Shown here: piece by piece, positions 37,901-51,500 of the stretch | Layout of the letters: each line of letters begins with the position of its first letter | How positions within the stretch are numbered: the stretch's first letter is position 1 | Assembly (NCBI RefSeq): GCF_019649055.1 | Contig: NW_026570269.1 | Coordinates: 248,001-312,000 of the forward strand | Direction of reading: 5' to 3' | From: Paramacrobiotus metropolitanus | Lineage: Eukaryota; Tardigrada; Eutardigrada; Parachela; Macrobiotidae | Length of the DNA: 64,000 nucleotides | Notes under the pieces: model-generated | Told to the model about the DNA's origin: nothing | Database searches by the model: none | The model's input: only the letters and a program-made list of their open reading frames with translations | Position numbers and translations under genes: made by a program

Positions 37901-40900
37901 GCGCAATGTCGTTGACATCCTGCACCACAACATGAAGACGAGTCTCGTTCTGATGCGCACCATCCGACACGACCAGAACCAGGTTGTAATCCCTGAGCGT
38001 CTCATAATCCAGTTCTCCGTTCAGAAATACTACACCGGTTGATGGTTGAACAGCAAAGACACCGGCCACATTTCCGCGTGTGATTTGATAGCGAAGGTTA
38101 TTCAGTTCGTCTTTATCTTTGGCTACTACTTGCATGATTGTATGGCCAACCGGTGCACTTTCTTGAACGGACGCCTCGTACAGCGGTTGTTCGAAGAACG
38201 GTACGTTGTCATTCTTGTCTCCGATTTCGATTCGCACGTAAATTTTGTTAGTATTGGGACCGACAACGCCTGGGATTGCGGAAGGGAAACCGTCAGACGC
38301 TACAACGGACACTGTGAATTTAGATTTGTGCTCGCGATCAAAGCTGGTTTTAGTCCGAATAATCCCTTCCTTGGGGTCAATCTCAAAGAAACGCCAGTCT
38401 CCATTCGACGAATCTTGGTCAATCGAATATGTAATCGATCTAAATACAGAAGTATCGGTTATTTTAAGCTTATTATATTGAAGCAAGAGTTAAGATGCCA
38501 AGCATAAAACAAAACAGTTCCGTGCCACCAACTAACGGCTTCCTACAACAACTTCGTTTCGCTATTCTACCTAAATCGAGCATCTCCGTCCGAATCCTTG
38601 GCTCTCACTTGCCCAACGATGGTCAGTGGTGGTTCATCCTCCAAGACAGTTAACACCGGTGATCTTTCAAACAGCGGTATCTCATCGTTCTGGTCAATAA
38701 GATCCACAACAATATTGATGGTTTCGTCCAGTTGCGGATCAAGATCATTCTTGGCTTGCAAGGTCAAATTGAACCGCGGAGTGGTTTCAAAATCCAAGGG
38801 TTTATACACCACGAGATCAGCAATATCGTCGCCGGCATCGTCCTTTCGTCGCTTTAACAGAAAGTGTTGATCCCTGTTACGATCCAGAGTGTTACCGTTC
38901 AGTAACTCGTAAAATATTCTCTTATTAGTGGGAATTTCGGAAGTTGCTTTGATCGTCGCACTGCAAAAATTATGAAAAATATGCATAAGATCATTTGCGC
39001 AGCGATGAAATACAAATACCAAATGTGATTTCGTTGGACAGTTTCGTTAATCGAGATTGACTTCGGAACTTGCACCCATTTTGGAGGTCGTGATGAAACA
39101 TCTGTTACACGAATCATCACCGGCACTCGCCCGGATAGAGATCGTTCGCCCTTGTCACTAGCAACCGCTGTCATTTCATACTGGCGTGGTGATGCCGGCA
39201 GCGAATCCTACGAAGAAATCGTAAACCTTATTCGACAGTAAAACTCGCCCAACAAACAGCTTTTAAATCGCACAGATTTTGTTACTTACACTCGAATCAA
39301 TCGCGGAACAAAAGCGACAAAATAATTTCTAACAGAAAAATAAATGTACCTTTAGATAAATCCACCCGGTATCTTTATCGACGCCAAATAATCTCTGGGT
39401 CAGCTGATCATTAGCATCCAAAGAATATTCGATTTCGGAATTCCGACCTATAAAAATTAAAGGTCAGAGCTAACGTAACGACGAATGCATCAAGTTAACT
39501 GCAACAGTAACAGCATATTGACAGCTAACAACGGCATTTCAGCTTTTTGACGTGCACGTTTTAATGTCTTTTAAAATCCTTGAGTAGGCAATTCCCAAAC
39601 AATATTCAATTTCGAACGCAAGCGCAATAATTCGGAAAAAAACCCGGTGAAAAATATTTCCAACCTGCATCAGCATCAGTAGCAATTACGGCAATGACCG
39701 GTCCGCGTTTCCTGTCCTGTCTAACGGTTGTCTCATACTGCGTTCTTTCGAATACGGGAGGATTATCGTTCTCATCCAATAATTCCACTTGAAACGAGCA
39801 GATCCCAATCAGCGGTCGCATGCCACCGTCTTTCGCAATGACAGTCACACTGACATAGCGGTTACTCTCGCGGTCAAACCGGCCACGTGTTGTTATGACG
39901 CCGGTTTCCGGATCAATGTCAAAGCGCTGGGCCTGTTGGAAATCCTTCTCAATCTCATACGTTATCTTGCCGTTCATCCCGCTGTCCTGGTCGACAGCGT
40001 GGACCTAGAAAGGACATCACTCGCGTCAGCGGATTTGCCTTGTTAGCTTCTGATTTAACACTATTATCGGCAGTTATTGTACCGTAGTGACATAAGTGCC
40101 TTGCGACTTCTCTTCCATCACGGTCGGACGTTTGCGCTCATAATCGGAACAATTGGTAAACACGGGCTTGTTGTCATTGACATCCGTTACACTAACAATG
40201 ACCAACGCGGTACTGGTGTGGCGCAGACCATTCTGTGCTTTACAACAGCTCCCATCGTCAGTGGCCGTCACATTCAGCTCATACTTGTCCAAATCGAGTT
40301 TAACGGGCTGATTCCATAACTGTATCACACCTGAAATATAAGTAGCGTTAAGTCGCACTGTTGACACACTTCCCGCCACTTATTAGCAGTTGTTAACAAT
40401 CACGATAATATTTATCGCTGTAACGATTTGCTTCAGCTCAAATCACTTGAAACGAAATTTTTGTTAATTGTCATTACTGCTGCTTGTAAACAGTAGTATC
40501 GGATTATCCAATGCGCTCGAAAAATATCCCATTTAGACTTTGGAGGAATTTGAAAAAAAAGAAAAGTGTCATAGTATGAATTTTTTACCACAAAACCCTA
40601 CTGGTACCAGAAAGAATAAAACGTTAAAAATGTCTCGAATACAATTACTAAGTATTTACAACTAGGTATAACGCGTTATTCTCCAAACCATACCGGTATC
40701 TTTATCAATGACAAATTGTCCGACCGCTGCCCCGGTGCCGACAAAGCCATAAGAAACTTTATCCCCATCGATATCCGTCGCATATACTGTGGCAACGACA
40801 GCACTGGGCTGAGCGTTCTCTTCCAAACTAGCCGTGTACACCATCTGGCTAAACGTGGGAACTTCGTCGTTGGTGTTGAACGTAAAGATGCGCACCGTAC

Positions 40901-43900
40901 TCGTGCTGGAACGTGCCGGTGATCCGCGATCCGTGGCGGTTACGATTACCTCGTACTGTTTGACCCGATCGGCATCCAATCGTTTCGCAGCATAGATCAC
41001 GCCGGAGTTACCGGCTTTACGGATTTTAAAGTTTGGATCGTTGATAGAGTAATCGATGAAACCATTATCACCCTCATCAGGATCATTCGCCGTCACTAAT
41101 ATGGCGAAAATAATTTGAAACCACATCTTTTTCAGAAAAGCTGCTGCAAAATTACCTGTTAAAATTTCTGCTTCTGTGGAAATATCTTCGTCAACCCATC
41201 CCTAAAAAAATTTTAAATAAGCATATAAATAAGCATGTTATGTTACCTGATAAATTGGCGCGTTTCATGTTACCTGATAAATTGGCAAACCGAATTTCGG
41301 TGCGTTATCGTTCACATCTGAAATACAAAAAAGCAGTGATTCAAAGCAACCCAGACCGGGAATGGGCTATGTACCTTTAACATTGACCGTTAGCCGAACG
41401 GCAGTGCTCATGCCACCGCTCTCTTTAGCCAAGAGCGTCAACAAGTACGTTTTGGGTTGTCGAGGGTCATCATAATCCAATGGCTTTTCTAATGTAATGT
41501 CACCGGAAGTTGGATTGATTTTGAACATATTTGAATCGTCGTTGTCCAGTGAGTAGGAGATCTGCTTATCCGCAAAGCTTCTTGCCCGAACGGAAATGAT
41601 ACTACAATCGAAACAATTTAAAATTCATACTGTGATGTATTATAATATTAGGAAACCATTAACCAGAAATACAGCGAGAACCTCAAAGGATTTTTAATTA
41701 ATAATCAATCAGATAGTTAAAATTTTCGGTTGAGTTTATTTTTATTTTAACCCTTCTAATAAGAATTGTTTCTAAATTTTGAATCCAGATTTCTCTCGAT
41801 AAAAATTCTTTACGATGCATCCAAACAAAAGGCTCTTCACGTATCACCAGCCAACCAGCAGTTTGGACATGGTCGGTGAGGCGCAAAAAGTCATGAGCAT
41901 CTTACAAGTTTTAGAGTGCCTAGCACTTCGGACATTTGCCAAACAGACCCACTGCCATCAAGAGAGAACGCCCCCGCAACTTGACCTTACCTCGATTTCG
42001 GCGGTTTGTTTTCCGGTACATTGACGGTATACTGTTGCTCGTAAAACTGTGGTGGTCGGCGTCCGCCCACGATGCTTACACGCTCGTCTTCGGTGTTCTG
42101 ATTAATTCCGTTGCGGTCTTCTGCACGCACGTAAATAACATACTCACGATCCTGGAAAACAACCACTGTCTGAGTGACAAAGCTACTTAAACAGCAAAAA
42201 TAAAATTTGAGAAAGCTCCAGCTCAACCATATTTCTATCCATAATCCTAATTCCAATGTAAATATCAAAATATGAATCAACATTGAATAACTACAAAAAG
42301 CTTTCTTTTTACAGTAACTTTCTATAACCCAGCTTTCTGCAGTAACTACTTGCAGGTAGCTCTTGAAATATGCATGCGGACAAAAGAGTACCCATACGAT
42401 TACAATAAGAATGTTCAAAAGAGTAATAAAGAATAGCACACAATACTAAAAATTCAGCATCATTATCAACTTTTATCTGCAAAAATCAATTCATACAAGC
42501 TTTTTATTTAAATACCGTACAGTCAGTTTGCAATATTATCTGTACTGTATTCAAAAGGGCAAATGCTGCGAATCACGGTAAGAAAAATTGATTAGTTGCC
42601 GACTGTCGACCAGTTAAGAATCTTACAATCCCTCATCACATTATTCACAGTATTACTTATTCCGCTTCCAAAAGACGGTCATCCTATAATTACATTACGT
42701 TCAACTGGTCAACACAATTCATTTCTTCCACAAAGTGAAAAACAGCCCTTTTAACCAGTGGACAATTTCAATCAATAGCCTTCAGCCATCAACAACATGG
42801 TAGGAATAATACCAACCTGGATAATATCGTGTTTGCCAGCTGCCGTCGTCCGAATATCACCGGTGACCTCGTCGACAGTGAACTTGCCATCGGCCTGGTC
42901 GCGGGTCAGTTTGTAGCGGATTTGGGCATTAGCATCGGGATCGATTGCCTCTAGCCGGAAGACAGGAAAGTTCTCCGGCGCATTGATGGGCACAACAGCT
43001 TGGAAGGGACGCGGCGCATTGATGAAATGCGGCGGTGTATCGTTGTCATCTTGCACCGTGATCGTCACTCGCTGCGTATTCACAGCTACAACATAGACAA
43101 ACAGAGATTCACATCCAGATGTGCCAGACTGTCAATTTCCATTTTAGAGCTGGGATAAGACTTGAAATCTAGGCCAATATTTATTTATTTCCCCCCTGTA
43201 ATACTCCCCACAGACCGCTATAGGAAAACGGTTCTGGCAATTGTCTTCTTGATGGGCTCATCTTCCCTTTTATGCAAGATGGGGGAATTTGTCAAGATGG
43301 CCTTATTAAAAACACATTATCACTCTTCTGACCACTGGATCATTCTCAGAATTGATAATGCCAGATGGATTAAAAAGTCGACTGGCTTTAAATATTTCCG
43401 GACTATTTTCAAAAATAGACCATCTCAGCAAACGTGATGTGAAAGATTATCCCCGATTGCATTCAACTATTTGCAACACTTCGAATCAGGGCATTCATGG
43501 ATTCCGAATTCTTCGATCATTCATGAGCGCTTTCGTTAAATTTTAGCCAGATACAATCGAAATTTATGGCAAGCTATCCTTTGATGAATATAAAAACATT
43601 AATATTTGGTTTTAAGCATCTGCAAATTATTTCCCTTAGGAAAAGCACAGAAACTTATGCAGATGTATTTACTGTAGCTTTCTTCCAAAACCAAAATTTA
43701 ATGCCAATGCATAATTAAAATTATTAACAGTAAGATAATGCGGAAACGGTAATTGTAGTGTTCGTAATTCAATGTCGCATAACAGCGTTAACGGTTTTTC
43801 AAACTTGTGCACAGCATATCAGTTGTGGCTTACTGAAAAAAACAGACCAACAAAACAAAGACGATTTCTTTCCCCAAACTGAAAACGCAGCAGATATTTT

Positions 43901-46900
43901 GCTGACTGTTTGTTCGCAAAATTCTGGAGCGGTGCTGTGTTGTGAATTCTGTATCTTTCCGACAGTAGTTTACAATGACAAGATCAGCGTGATGCATGTA
44001 AAACTTTTTTATTGCTTGCATAGTGCGATCTGACTCTTACAACGCATAAATGTCAACAAACGTTCTCATGATTAGACCAGCCACTTTGCTAACATTGTTT
44101 TTCCCTCCAGTTGACCAGTCACCGCTATCCGTCATCCTTCTTCTCTGCATTCTGCGATACTTGATTTTCGGCCGAGCGTCTGCCGTATTACAAATGCGGA
44201 CAACTTGACATGAAAGTAAAAAATCACAGTAGTGTACAGTATGTTATTTGCGGCTGATCAGTAGGCAGGAAACTTGGGTAACCCGTTAAATTTCCCCTCC
44301 GCAACTCCCCAGCAGCAAATCAAAGAGCAAAATAGGACAAATCGATGGCGGTCTATAACGGTCTAAATGAGAATGTGCCACATCCAGCTGAATGATCCGC
44401 AATATGTGCAAAAGGAGGAGAGAGCGCCGGTCCCAACTTCACGCATGTCAATTACGCAAAACATGTGTGCCCAAAAAACCCGTCCTGGGTCGGGATTGGA
44501 GTCGGAGCGGTCTGGTCAAATGAAAACTACTTTCACACGATCTACCCCGCGAGCACAAGCAAGTGCCGATCTACCGGGTCACGCAAAAATGTCTCCTCTT
44601 CACTTTACGACAATACTCAGATTTCGTAACGATCCTATCAAATAATATGGAAGCGATAGATCCACGCACAATAAAACACCGCTTACTCATCGTTTACGAC
44701 AGAAATATGCAAAGAAGTTCTGACTGCATTCTTACCAAAACAAAAATTAGCAAGTCAATTAATTTGCACAATTTAAAAAATCATTATCCAATATAACTTT
44801 CCTCACCAACAGCTGAACGAGCCTTATAACTTTCTTTATGTTGCGCAGCGGTCAAATATACCATCAATAGTCGAAGCATAGCAAAAACATTTATTTTACA
44901 GTATTATTTTTTCTATGGTCGAAGAGACTGCAGAGTGAAGTTATGTAAGCTTACTTCTTTTTGCAATGTTCTCAGTTCGGGTCAAAATTATTAGCTACCA
45001 CCCCAATTTACTGCACTGCTGCCGCCTTATCTTATTTTTCATCAAGTTTGTAAATTAGTCTGATGCTTCAGAGGTAGAAAAAAATTCCAAACTCATGAAA
45101 TGTAAATATCAAGTGACTGACAGCGCGAAATAAATGATTACAGACCTAGCCTGCAACATGACGAGTGTCAATAGATTCATTAGTTCCTAACAAAAATCCC
45201 AAACATAGCCGCAACATTCTTTGAATAGCAGCGTTAAACAAGGCGTTCGCTGACTTTTCCCTGGAAGGACAAAACGTCCTCTCAACTAGACAAATTCCTG
45301 CCCGCAACGGAATCTGTACACATACTCCAAATCAGCGCTCCCTTGGTTTTTTCCCTATCGACAAGAGAAGTTGCTGAAAGGTTTTCACACTCAACGAGAT
45401 GCAGTGTTAACGCTTGGGCTGTGCGATAACATGAGGCAGCGCAATTTCCTGCACTACAGTAGTACTCCTAATATTCGCGATGCCATACGTGATGATCACT
45501 CCCGCATCCGCTCCTGTGTTTCTTGACAGCAATTCACCGGCTGTCATCTCTCTCACCCAAAAATCCCTGAATGCTCCTACTGGCTTACTTCTTTCACCAC
45601 TTAAGCACGTCGTTTCTTTTCTGTGCGGCAAAAGTGTGCCAAACGTTAACGGGCATGTGAATGCATATTTTTATATATTTGCCAGGAAATCTGATATCCA
45701 CTCATCCCACACCGGAAATCCAATGATCTACCACTAATCTCTTTAACAAATTCCATTGAACGACAAAGTCAAAATCAGAAAACCCAAATTCGTAAAATTT
45801 TAAAAATGAATGAAAGTAAGTAAATCAAAACACAGTAACAATATCATGGAAGCGAAATTAATGTAAAATCTGACTCAGTCTAATCGCAACAGCTTACTGT
45901 CACCAGTTTTGCAACGGTTGACGCAAATACGTGCTAATACGATAATTAAAATTGTGATATAATTTTTCAAATAAGCTTTCTGGTCAATTGCAATACAAGA
46001 ACATGAAAAAAATCGATTTAAATAAGAGATAAGTATTTTCTGCCACCCGGAAGCACTTTCTTAAGAAAGCAGATTTGCGTTTTTACTTGTCACACACGAA
46101 AGCGTTATTAACGTTTATATAACTGGCGATCGATGGCTATTTTGCGAAACAAACATGAATTTACGAAAATATCACGGATTAATCACAGCGTCTATCCACT
46201 CTGTTTAGCAAAAATTCAACAGACAAGAAAAAACATCAGCTGCATACACATAAAACTCGTCAAGGAAATGAAGCATAGTTAAAATAAGCAGTAAACCCGT
46301 AATTACGAGCGACGTACATCAATGTTTGCACTGTAATTTTTCTCAAGGACAGACTGCGAATCTACGATGCGAATAGACTCGGTGCGTTGATATTCCTTGA
46401 TCAGCGTGATGCCAAACACAAAACAGAGTCGCTCAATAGAAAACATTAATCGCACAGTCAACATGGCCCACTTTCGATCGGAAGGCCATCGCTTGCGAAT
46501 TAGAAAATGTTTTTCACAACGTTTACTGCAAAAAATTTAAACCGAAAGTTTTCTTTACAAAATACGGGTATTGTGAACTGTTTCTGACTGTACAGGGATC
46601 ATCAATACATGCCAAAAGAATAACAGCTTAGAAGCTGACTGACTTATTTCAGGCTCGTTGTGCATGAAAGGGATTATTTGTGGAAAAAATATGCATGGTT
46701 CAAATCCGTACAAATCTGTGACACATTTTAACTCAATGCACACATTCACAAGGATTTTCGATTTTTAAATAAAAGTGACAGAGGTGTGGGGAAGGATTCG
46801 AACCTGTCTGTTCGAAAATGGATCACAAAAGAAGGGCGGTCAGAATCCTCGTTTGGCGGTTTAAGATGCTGAATGAGATTTATTTCCAGTCTCCGTGGGA

Positions 46901-48582
46901 AAATCATATCGAAGCGGAACGATTACGAATCATATACGCGTATAATAAGCTCTTTTTATAATCACTTTCTTCATGTGACTACGCAAATGGTATTCCATTA
47001 TAAAAACCGATAGGTACATTCATTTTATTAAGATCACTCAAGTACATGATTATTTTACAAATTCGTTCAATTAGAAACAGAAAAATTAAACTTCTAAAGT
47101 CAAACACTTCTGGTAAAGTGTCCGTATAGTGAATAATTATGGAACTGGACCTACACATTTTCATCTTTAGATGACGCCCCTCATTTACTAACTTGTAAGC
47201 CATTCGTAAGTCGTATAAAATGCGGCTTTTTGCGTAAATTTGCTGCTTAACATGCTTCTGTTAAAAGCTGGATGTTCCCGTAATTTCGTTTGTTAAAACA
47301 GTACGCCATAATCGTAAAACGCGTTTGCTCTGAAATTCAAGTCTCAGTGAACGCTCAAGTACAATGTGCGCCTTGTTGAAACAGTTCATCATGTTCGTGC
47401 ACCCCATCAAGGTCGTTTCCTGTACAAGAGCCCACTAGTGAGCCAAAAAGAAAAAACCGTCCACTAACAGTCTTCATCTCCCGTAGTGATCGCCCCCCAT
47501 CTCGAAGCATGCAATTTCCCATCAAAACTAACCCAGAAAGGCTTGACACGCAGGGCAGATTATCCTCTATTACACAAGCACAGGAAATTTAGATGTGTTC
47601 TCCTTACCTCCGGTCAGTGTATCGTTGATGAGAACGAAAAAATCAATAGACTTGCTCGCATCCAATCCCTCGTAATCGAAGGCTTTTTTGACAATGATTG
47701 CTCCATTTTCCGGGCGTAATTCCACCCAGGGATTCTCTGCACGTAAATAGTAACGTAATGACCGGCTGCCACCTGTCGGCTGGAGCCGGCGGATCTCTTT
47801 GCCCACAATCTGATAGTCGCTTTCCTTAACGGTCATTTGAATAGGATTGAGATCGGCCCGTTTCCGGCGATGACGGGAGTGTGCTGCCCGGCTCTCTGTG
47901 CCGGACAATAAGGGATCGACCGCATGCTTAGCCAGCCGATAATCCCGTTTTGACCGGGTCAACAAGATACTGTCCGGCGATTCCCTGGATGCGGGAATTA
48001 GAGGATTAATAAGTACGCAACCATCAGGCAAAAGTAGTTTTCCCATTTTATGACGCAATCAAACATCAAGACTTTTGAAAACTAAAATTTTAAGCGAAAT
48101 CGTATTTTTGAACTTTAAGTAAAGCATTTTCGCTTTATTTAAGACTGCCTTGCAACAAAATTGTGACTTCTAGTTTTATTATTAGCGTTTAGGCAAAAGT
48201 AAACTACGCACGCAGAAAAACATTTCATGAAACTAACAAAACCAAATACTACCGGCCAAAACTGCATAAAACATTAAAAGTTCGCAATTATTCAGTTCTG
48301 CAAATAACATTTTTATATACCGTAAATATTAAAAAGTGGAAATGGAAACCAGAAGCTATTCCACTCGTTGATATGAAAACGAACAAAATGAATAAGACAG
48401 TATAATTTAACGAAGTGGCGATAATACCTCTGAGAGTCGCTGAAGCCGGCTTCCCTGTAAGACAAGGGATTATTGGGGCATGGAAGGTTGAGGGATTGGT
48501 GTCCGGTTGCCATCCGGACCGTCCACAGGAAGGCTAACAAATTCGCCAAACTTCGCATGGTCCAGTTGGATCTGATTATCAT
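31170..48582 (-). CDS. CadN: N-cadherin (invertebrate classical cadherin), 25 exons
   Basis: Homophilic, calcium-dependent adhesion receptor acting at cell contacts and in axon guidance. Exons in gene order: 48428-48582, 47608-47984, 42817-43085, 41991-42151, 41375-41601, 41274-41317, 41156-41201, 40694-41095, 40083-40330, 39665-40004, 39350-39447, 39020-39207, 38571-38960, 37607-38439, 36492-37276, 36059-36416, 35544-35964, 34896-35328, 34147-34645, 32919-33726, 32299-32703, 32010-32242, 31675-31950, 31390-31610, 31170-31220. The sum is 8268 bp, 2755 residues, with every phase matching. The order is signal peptide, furin-type prodomain site, about 15 cadherin repeats, Cys-rich box, EGF and LamG modules, one membrane span, and p120- and beta-catenin-binding tail. 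This is the Drosophila CadN layout. Two ATGs (48582, 48558) could start the signal peptide. Confidence 0.95.
32010..34645 (-). other. CadN: N-cadherin Cys box, EGF and laminin-G block and start of membrane span
   Basis: Exon 34147-34645 opens with [15 protein letters not shown], the Cys-rich box of non-chordate classical cadherins, then an EGF module ([20 protein letters not shown]) and the first LamG. Exon 32919-33726 continues the LamG, an EGF module ([20 protein letters not shown]) and a second LamG, completed in 32299-32703. Exon 32010-32242 has an EGF ([24 protein letters not shown]) and most of the membrane span ([15 protein letters not shown]). Confidence 0.88.
36417..36491 (-). other. 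CadN: 75-nt stop-free, frame-preserving intron in N-cadherin
   Basis: The GTAAAG donor after EDIR and the GATGCAG acceptor before [12 protein letters not shown] are both phase 0. The intron is 75 nt (25 codons) with no stop, so both spliced and retained forms are translatable. The spliced form matches a normal cadherin repeat start. Confidence 0.6.
41240..41286. repeat. 20-bp direct repeat covering an N-cadherin splice donor
   Basis: ATGTTACCTGATAAATTGGC occurs at 41240-41259 and again at 41267-41286, 27 bp apart. On the minus strand the second copy contains the 3' end of the 44-bp exon 41274-41317 and its GTAACA donor. The first copy recreates the same donor inside the intron. Confidence 0.85.
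43086..47607 (-). other. CadN: 4.5 kb second intron of N-cadherin
   Basis: This is the largest intron of the gene, between the prodomain exon and the first full cadherin-repeat exon, in phase 1. The joined protein reads NDTLTG into [11 protein letters not shown]. The intron holds only short chance open frames and a perfect tRNA-like B box on the minus strand near 46789. Long early introns often carry enhancers, but nothing specific is visible. Confidence 0.55.
47608..48582 (-). other. CadN: N-cadherin signal peptide and prodomain exons
   Basis: Exon 1 (48428-48582) encodes two Met start options and a hydrophobic signal ([12 protein letters not shown]). Exon 2 (47608-47984) joins in phase 2 and holds RHRRKR at residues 89-94, a furin-type site expected to release the prodomain. 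The first cadherin repeat starts soon after ([13 protein letters not shown]). Confidence 0.85.
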
Positions 48583-51500
48583 GAGGATATCCTCTTATGC
48601 TTCTGATTTGGCATTCCTCTGCAAACAGGAATATTTTAGTATGCACGCCGGGTCTAATGCCAGAACTAATCCCATTTCCATTTTGAAACTCAGACGCACA
48701 TGTTCAAAACATATAAATTTTTCATGACACTCTTGAAGCGATTTTCGACTACTTATTAGGAGACGGTTGTATAAACAAGCAATTCACCGTGGACAGCATT
48801 ACAGCGAAATAAATCACCCTTGAACATAACACGACTCGTACAAATACCGAAAGACAATAAAACGAAAAGCTAAATATTTAGCCAAAAAAGAATAATAAAT
48901 CAAACGGAGATACAACGCCGCCACCAGTTGATGTCCTGATTGTGAACAGAGTCATAATGTGGCTTTATTACCAACAAATTTTTACTCAAGATAAAAACAA
49001 AATGGATCTTTCGGAAAAAAATAATTCCGATTTCCCAACATCATATACGCGGTCAGTTTGATGGTGAGTTTTACTAATTAGAATATCAAATTTGTTACAT
49101 TTCAGTATTTGCTACAATGCAATATTGTTAAACTCCAGTGCAGGACTACTTAAATTATTATTTATGGAAACGACTGCGATGTTCCAAAAAATTGCAAGCA
49201 ATTTTCAAGTTGCCGACTGAGTAAAACAGAAGGAAGCGTTCGCTCTTCAAGATGTTTATATCAGACTATGTGTACTGCAAAACAGCAACAATGACCTAGT
49301 TCAATTAGGAAAGCCTTCCCTCCAGACCTAATGCAGCCTAATTTATTTTCCCCCTTACGTTAGCAATTTAGCAACTCGTACGGTATTGCTTCCCACCGCC
49401 GTGCTCGGACGTGCTAGCTTTTATCCAGTTTCCGGTGGTTGCCAGTAATCAGGTCTCGCTGCTAATAGCCAGCCTATTTGCTCTCCTCAATAGAAATTGA
49501 ATTTCCAATTAAATTCCAAATCGCCTACCATAATTACTTTTATAAATTCTCAAGTAGTCGTTCTATTGATCAGGCAGTCAACAAATGCATTCCGATAATC
49601 CAGTCATCAACCCGCACGTTAAAGAATATTAATCGGGCTCAAAATATCTTTCGACTGACCGATTAGCAGCTATTTCGGTACCCTCCCGCAACAAAAAACC
49701 GGTATATCGAGTTGAAAGATTATTAAACGGCGATTGCTTACAAGTTACAACCAGTAGGTGAAGTCAAAACGAAATAGCCAAAGTGTTCTACTCACTAATG
49801 AAATTAATTTTGTCTAAGAGCTGCAGTGGTACTCGTATGGACCTTACATGTTATTATAATATAGATGTAAAAAATTAGTACAGTAAATTTTGGACATCTT
49901 TTTCTTCTCAAACTCTCAGCCAATTCAACGTCAAGGTACAGGGTACTACAGACGCAGAGTATTGTACAATGTAATTGTACATCTCACAATCAGCGCGCAT
50001 ATTCCCTATTCTATAACTAAATGAATCTCTGGAATGGCCCGAATTCGAATGGACACTGCATGAATATCGCAACGAGATGTATTTATTACAGTACTCAACT
50101 ACTCTTTTGCATACCATTCACTTACTACGTAAATTAACCCGTAAAATGATAGCATCGTGGATAACTGGGATTTATAAAAATACAGTTAAGAACTGTTCAG
50201 CGGAAACATGTTTTTCAATGTACTTAAAAATTACTAGCAAAAGTGAAAATCCGTGAAAGCAGCACCGTTATTATGGATCAATAAACACATCAAACGATTT
50301 ATATTCTGCAAATATTGCCCAAATGCTGTAATTACCGTTCCACCAAGCTCACAGTCAGTCATTATACCACCAGCAATCAGAATGGCACGATTAAACCATA
50401 ACGTGATTTATGTCGGACTCAACGAGTTCCTCATCCGCAAATTTTAATCACATTCGACGGTACTTACAGTAGTGTGATTGCAAACGTTTCCGAAATCTGC
50501 ATAAAATGCTACCGAATAGCGAATATGAGCAAGCACAATAAATCCACGTAAATCCAAAGATGAAACAAAAATCCAAACAATGCAGAAACAATACAGCGAT
50601 GTCCTAATCAGCTGCAAAAAATTCACATTCCAGAAGATCGGGAGAATTCAAAATGAAAGAAGCCTGCACGCGTGCCTGCGCTGCACTCCGATAAAGAATG
50701 CGTACGATCAGCGGGACTGCTCACTCAACGCTATGTCTGCCCGGCTAGTGGCTACCAAGCCCGTAATGCGGCGTGCAGACCCTGAATGACCGTCGGCCAT
50801 TTTGATTGATTGCCTCTCTCGTACGCACTTTTAGCCTGGACAGTTCACTATCATCCGGCTTTAGACCGGTCCACATGACCAGTATGCTGACCACCGTCCG
50901 GTTGTCACGTCTCGCAGGGGTTGCAACTTGTTTATCGCGGAAAAGAAAAAATATTGAATGTTACGAAAATTTCCAAAAAAAATATATTCCTGATTTCGAA
51001 CGAGCCGTCGAGTGATCGTGCTTATAAGCAAAATGGAGAGCTCAGCGTGACGGATGCCTTGACATGAACTCGATTCGCAAGCGGCTACGTTTGAGATTAG
51101 CAGACCAAGACCACTCGGCTCGTCTTTCGATCGAGGCTCTCCACACGCTAGACCATACAGCGCCGATGATGCAAAAACTGCACTGATACAAGAGGCCGGC
51201 AGCAGTATCGCACTGGTCCATGAACGGTGAACCGTTTCTATCCGCAGTATAATACGGCTTTCACAATGGAATGATGCAACGGCTGCACTCGTACATGTAC
51301 CAGTGTACCACTTGGTCCACTTTTCGTTTCTGCAAACCGGCTTCTTTCTGACTCATCGGCTACTGCTTCGCTACCTTATTCAGATAATTCACGATTTTTA
51401 TCGTATTTTGCTTGCTCAATAAAAATTTTTTTGCGTTATTTTCATCTGAATAATATTTTCAGACAGGCTGAACGGAGGCTTTGATGATCACTGATTGGTG

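Larger units (their letters stand above)
34896..43085 (-). other. CadN: N-cadherin extracellular cadherin-repeat block
   Basis: Successive calcium-binding linkers can be read: [95 protein letters not shown], with LDRE/FDRE and DADAG-type motifs between them. Linkers at 41991-42151 (GGRRPPQF), 39020-39207 (VSSRPPKW) and 35544-35964 (RNDNEMF) are degenerate and may not bind calcium fully. The exons do not follow repeat boundaries. Confidence 0.9.

Noticed and set aside
46780-46870. A tRNA gene on the minus strand
   Set aside because: Only the B-box sequence fits. The T-stem does not pair fully, and no matching acceptor stem or clear A box was found.
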